Assembly: GCA_052034005.1 (NCBI GenBank)
Contig: JBPOJB010000020.1
Coordinates: 18,405-82,404 of the forward strand
Direction: 5' to 3'
Origin: JAAYDI01 sp052034005
Lineage (GTDB): Bacteria; Planctomycetota; Planctomycetia; Pirellulales; Pirellulaceae
DNA: 64,000 nucleotides
The position numbers were made by a program, and so were the translations under genes. Positions 61,601-64,000 of the stretch are shown piece by piece. The stretch's first letter is position 1; every line of letters starts with the position of its first letter. A model generated the notes under the pieces. The model was given only the letters and a program-made list of their open reading frames with translations. It made no database searches and was not told where the DNA came from.

Positions 61601-62178
61601 GATTGGCGCTGGATCTCGGCGCCGTTGTCCTGGATCTCGATGAAGTAATGGTCGCCGAACACCGCCTGGAACCACTGGGCCACCCGGACCGCCTGGCACA
61701 GCCCCTGCTCGCCCGTGCGGCCCTGCTGCAGCGCCCGATTCAGTTCGCTCGACGCACAGCCGCTCAGGCAGATGATCCCTTCCCGATGCGCCTCGAGCAA
61801 CTGCTTGTCGATCCGCGGCTTGAAGTAGAACCCCTCCAGGTAGGCCGCGGAGGCCATCTTCAAGAGGTTCTGGAAGCCCGTCCGGTTCTCGGCCAGCAGC
61901 GTCAGGTGGTGGCTCGCCTCGCGCATGCTGCCCGACGACTTGTCGAACCGGCTGCCCGGCGCAATGTACGCTTCGTAGCCGATGATCGGCTTGATGCCCG
62001 CCTTGCGCGCCTTCTGGTAGAACTCGAGCGCGCCGTGCAGGTTCCCATGGTCGGTCAGCGCCAGCGCGTTCATGCCGTAGTCGCGCGCGCGTTGCACCAA
62101 CCGATCGATCGATCCGGCACCGTCCAGGAGACTGTAGTGGCTGTGGCAGTGCAGGTGAACAAACGGCCTACCGTCCAT
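58612..62178 (-). CDS. dnaE: DNA polymerase III alpha subunit
   Basis: 1188 aa. PHP domain from the N-terminus (FVHLHCHSHYSLLDGAGS, ALTDHGNLHG), polymerase core with the catalytic aspartates in APDIDIDFCKERR and FGTLAARAAIKDVGRVLG, the YQEQVMRILNRLGG segment, helix-hairpin-helix region (VNRSDVDFTVVDGQIRFGLS) and a C-terminal OB fold (VILGGMISAIKV). Length and order match bacterial DnaE1, the replicative polymerase. The clamp-binding motif near the C-terminus is not obvious. Confidence 0.98.
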   Translation of the reverse strand: MDGRPFVHLHCHSHYSLLDGAGSIDRLVQRARDYGMNALALTDHGNLHGALEFYQKARKAGIKPIIGYEAYIAPGSRFDKSSGSMREASHHLTLLAENRTGFQNLLKMASAAYLEGFYFKPRIDKQLLEAHREGIICLSGCASSELNRALQQGRTGEQGLCQAVRVAQWFQAVFGDHYFIEIQDNGAEIQRQSLAGAVQVAGQLGIPLVATCDTHYVDRADAEAQDVMLCINMGKYRTDTSRMRMDGDQYYLRSPEEMYQAFPDQPEAVARSQEIADRIDLQLELGRRHFPVFDVPTGATAESYLRELCEQGLRERYADQPEYCRDGQLSALVRQRLDRELEVINKLGFPNYFLIVWDFVREARSQGVPATARGSGVGALVSYALYLSHVCPLQFDLLFERFLDENRMEAPDIDIDFCKERRADIIRYVKHRYGDENVAQIGTFGTLAARAAIKDVGRVLGIPLPRVNQITAMVPEQLGITLSKALELSADLKEAFDSDPEIRELLQLAMQLEGLARNVGTHAAAVVIADRPLTEYVPLCRVTGKEDVITQWQMGDVEAAGLLKMDFLGLRNLTILRKAVDLIEQTTGRRIDPHKFPLDDPATFALLCRGETKGVFQLESGGIRDLLQKMKPDHFRDIIATNALYRPGPLEGGMVDDYIEVKHGRKQPEYQHPVLEEILRETHGVMVYQEQVMRILNRLGGIELASAYTCIKAISKKKQALIDRNREQFLAGAVHNGLTGSQAAETWELITKFAGYGFNKSHSTAYALIAYQTAYLKANYPVEFMAALLSGDIPGRNFVRKDALVEHLEDAARLNIRVVPPDVNRSDVDFTVVDGQIRFGLSAIKGCGGAAAEAIVRERERGGPFRHLFDFCERVDATACNHATVETLIKAGAFDSFGARRAQLATVIDRAMQSGAAALADRRSGQKSLFQDLGENDSADEVVLPDTPEWADRQRLAMEKEVLGFYLSSHPLAEYEKALSTFCSHSTAGLTDVPHRTEVILGGMISAIKVSHVRKLRPGSTATRFANFDLEDLQGTIRCIVWPDEFLKFGELVKPDAILLVRGAVDRRGGDEANLVVNELIPMEQLDARYTSGLIIRIDQRLHGEDILPKVREIVRCYPGSRELELRLALEDGTRVHLKSHRLQLEIQPELRQRIDDLLGPGHYQLIVSPPKPSNGNGNRGRRGPHVG

Positions 62179-62420
62179 AGATCACACGATCCGTCGTGAG
62201 AGGGTCTCATGTTGCAGACCAGCCGGCAGGCTGATCAGACAGCGTCGCTCCGCAATCCCAAGCCGGCTGACTCGTGGCGTGGCGATGTCCACCCAGGGTA
62301 AAGCTCGCCGCGACCGTTGTCCAGATTCCCCGGCCGGGGGCCGAGAAGAAAACGACCGGTCACCGGCGCTTTAGACCATCGGACACCGCCGTCGGGATGC
62401 CCGCCATGGGCCGGCCCCGC

Positions 62421-63095
62421 TCACTCCGGGTTGCCCACCTGGCGCAAGTACTCGGCGAGCCGCGATTGCACGTCGATCAGATTCTGCCAGCGTCGGAGAC
62501 TCAGGACGATCTTCTCCTTGTCCTCGCTCGCCGGTTGCGCCGTGGCGATCAGGTTGCGGAGCCGGATGTGGATGTATTCGAGCAGTTCGGCCAGCTGGGC
62601 CGACTGGCCGGGCGAGAGGCGTTCGGGCAGCTCCGGGGGTTTGAGTGCATGCAACGTCGCCTGCATGTTGGAGTCGTCGCCCCAGTTGAGTTCGAAATCC
62701 AGCGCCGATTGATGTTCCAGCCTCTGGTAGGACTCCGGGTCCAGCGTCCCTTCCTCCTCCTCCTGGCCGGCGCGGAGCCGCGCCAGCCGTGCGGCGATCT
62801 CGTCGCGCGAACCGAACAGGAGGACGGAGCGCCCGACGGTGACCGTGTCTCCCACCCGGAGGATCCGCAACTGGATCGGCTCACCGTTGACCTTCGTCCC
62901 GTTTGTGCTCTCAAGATCCGTCAGCACCAACCGGTCGTGGTCCTCCTGGATCTTGACGTGGAAGCGGCTGACACGCTCGTCGTTCAACTGGATGGTATTG
63001 CCCTCTTCGCGCCCGATCGTCACGGGGGGCTGGAGATTGTCGAATACCTTGCCTCGATCCGACCCGTCCAATACTCGTAACGTCACGAACGGCAT
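62421..63095 (-). CDS. FHA domain protein
   Basis: 224 aa from the ATG at 63095, where the domain begins (MPFVTLRVLDGSDRG). The FHA domain at 1-100 has all signature residues: TIGREEGNTIQ, VSRFHVKI and DLESTNGTKVNG. The second half is helical and charged. FHA domains bind phosphothreonine peptides, so a partner could be a Ser/Thr kinase such as the one at 49745-51268 (inferred). No signal peptide; cytoplasmic. Confidence 0.92.
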   Translation of the reverse strand: MPFVTLRVLDGSDRGKVFDNLQPPVTIGREEGNTIQLNDERVSRFHVKIQEDHDRLVLTDLESTNGTKVNGEPIQLRILRVGDTVTVGRSVLLFGSRDEIAARLARLRAGQEEEEGTLDPESYQRLEHQSALDFELNWGDDSNMQATLHALKPPELPERLSPGQSAQLAELLEYIHIRLRNLIATAQPASEDKEKIVLSLRRWQNLIDVQSRLAEYLRQVGNPE

Positions 63096-63266
63096 CGACG
63101 ACCGCCAGATTCGTTGCCAGAAGACGATGGATGACCCAATGCGGGCCCGGGACGGACCCATCATGCGCTTATAGCATCCCGGCCGATCACGGGTCAAGCG
63201 CCACCCGCAGAAACGGCCCGCGACCCGGACACCCCCGGGCGGGCCGCAGGATGCCGGGCGGGCGAG

Positions 63267-63295
63267 TTGCCAGGCCCCGGATCAATCCCTAGAAT
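63267..63295 (+). promoter_or_regulatory. Sigma70 promoter of tRNA-Arg
   Basis: TTGCCA (63267-63272, five of six) and TAGAAT (63290-63295, five of six) are separated by exactly 17 bp, 14 bp before the tRNA. The best sigma70-type promoter in the window and a useful reference for this genome's housekeeping consensus. Confidence 0.7.
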
Positions 63296-63309
63296 TGGCG
63301 GTCGGCCGG

Positions 63310-63383
63310 GCGCCCGTGGCGCAATTGGATAGCGCATCGGTCTTCGGAACCGAGGGTTACAGGTTCGAATCCTGTCGGGCGTA
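63310..63383 (+). tRNA. tRNA-Arg (anticodon TCG)
   Basis: A complete cloverleaf: acceptor GCGCCCG/CGGGCGT (with a G-U first pair), D stem GCGC/GCGC, anticodon stem TCGGT/ACCGA with loop CTTCGGA (anticodon TCG at 63344-63346), variable GGGTT, T arm ACAGG-TTCGAAT-CCTGT and discriminator A. CCA is not encoded. It should read CGA and related Arg codons. Confidence 0.93.
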
Positions 63384-63816
63384 CTCATCCTGTACCGGAT
63401 GACGTCAAGAGCCTGCAAGGGCCGGAAGGTTGTGGCGGTTGTGGGCCGCTCATCTGAGCTGGGCGTTCGCCCAGTGCAACGCTGTTGAGCGACAGTCGCT
63501 AAATTCCTCGTAGCAGAGAAGTCGCGCAGCCTATCCGCTGATTTCCGCCCGACCGCCTATCGCATTGGGCGGGATGGCAGTTGGTACTCGCATCTTACCA
63601 ATCACCTCGGTTGCTCAGTGCATCTGCCGTGAGGCATAGCCTCCCCATTCGGTGCATTCTGTGGATCTTTTTACAAATGTTCATTGCACAAGCCGAAGAG
63701 GTTTGCGAGGATGCTTGTATGTTCTGGTCGTATTGTCGGTCTCTTCATACCCGGCGGGCGGTCTCTTTGTGGTGGGTGGGCAGCGATCAACAACCTTTTT
63801 GTTACAGGAGATTGCG
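63384..63816. other. 433-bp A+T-richer region after tRNA-Arg with no gene seen
   Basis: Composition shifts toward A+T compared with the rest of the window. A weak hairpin CCGCCC/GGGCGG lies at 63545-63572. I see no coding frame with a ribosome site until 63817. The boundary falls just after a tRNA 3' end, a common integration target, but no attachment repeat can be found within the window. Confidence 0.4.
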
Positions 63817-63945
63817 ATGTACAGATCACGTTTTTTTGTCGTCGCATTTGCTGTGGCCGCGATGGGTGTTTTCGTCGGGTGCCGTCTCTGTGGTGCGCGC
63901 TTTTATGCAGCATTTTTGTGTTTTCTGGCCGGCACTGTGCCGTAA
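63817..63945 (+). CDS. Possible 42-aa lipoprotein-like small protein
   Basis: ATG at 63817 follows CAGGAGATTGCG. The product starts MYRSRFFVVAFAVAAMGVFVG then Cys, so a hydrophobic signal ends in a lipobox-like FVGC, followed by 20 residues with one further Cys pair member and a stop. Too short to assign. It could be the start of a frameshifted longer gene or a chance frame; the ribosome site and lipobox are the only support. Confidence 0.35.
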   Translation: MYRSRFFVVAFAVAAMGVFVGCRLCGARFYAAFLCFLAGTVP

Positions 63946-64000
63946 GTTCGTATTGGTGTCGCTGATGCTGACTCCAGTACCGTGGCGTAGACGTCGCTCC

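Noticed and set aside
60163..62199. 678-codon open frame antisense to dnaE
   Set aside because: dnaE on the minus strand is unmistakable; the plus-strand frame is its shadow.
63194..63418. Minus-strand frame containing PDRIRTCNPRFRRPMRYPI
   Set aside because: This peptide is the antisense translation of a tRNA-Arg gene, a well-known spurious annotation; the tRNA on the plus strand explains it.

Overview
The window reads as a chromosomal segment of a GC-rich planctomycete, probably close to Pirellulales. The support is protein family content: a DUF1598 protein (a family known essentially from planctomycetes), a sulfatase, PQQ-type beta-propellers, a DUF5009/HGSNAT-like acyltransferase, a membrane-anchored alpha/alpha-toroid protein with an N-terminal zinc ribbon, and a Ser/Thr kinase with the N-terminal domain usual in this phylum. 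I recognise no phage, transposase or CRISPR. Genes are long, closely packed and run on both strands.

Layout. Positions 1-11.8 kb hold a minus-strand run: a sulfatase fused to a GH106-like glycosidase, a second putative secreted glycosidase, a uroporphyrinogen-decarboxylase-family protein, a DUF4214 protein, a LolA-like/thioredoxin-like fusion lacking the second active-site Cys, and a truncated DUF5009 acyltransferase. It looks like a locus for breaking down sulfated polysaccharide. Divergent from it (12-15 kb) is an exported beta-propeller protein with a complete SAM-methyltransferase domain inserted. From 15.4 to 21.2 kb lie a YchF-like GTPase and the classical MoxR-DUF58-TgpA (transglutaminase) operon. 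From 21.3 to 24.8 kb lie a toroid protein and a PhoPQ-activated (PqaA-like) hydrolase.

The most striking part is 24.8-32.4 kb: hsp20-hsp20-dnaK behind a near-consensus sigma54 promoter, with repeated TGACCGG half-sites 107-168 bp upstream of the predicted start and a CIRCE-like inverted repeat just downstream of it. Right after dnaK lie a sigma54-activating response regulator with two tandem Fis-type HTH domains and, divergently, a cytoplasmic hybrid histidine kinase (PAS-HisKA-HATPase-REC-Hpt). Together they suggest a two-component, sigma54-driven protein-folding stress module. That link is inference; the individual parts are visible in the sequence.

The rest: a Pro/Thr-rich secreted protein, the threonine-to-glycine pair tdh-kbl, a minus-strand cluster (1328-aa unknown protein, DUF6057-like membrane protein, haem-motif PD40 propeller, DUF3179 protein), a BamB-like propeller, purH-trpC, a coiled-coil membrane protein, a Ser/Thr kinase with a degenerate receiver domain, a large secreted protein of unknown function, glycerate 2-kinase, DUF1598, dnaE, an FHA protein and tRNA-Arg(TCG) with a clear sigma70 promoter. 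The last ~600 bp are visibly richer in A+T and almost empty.
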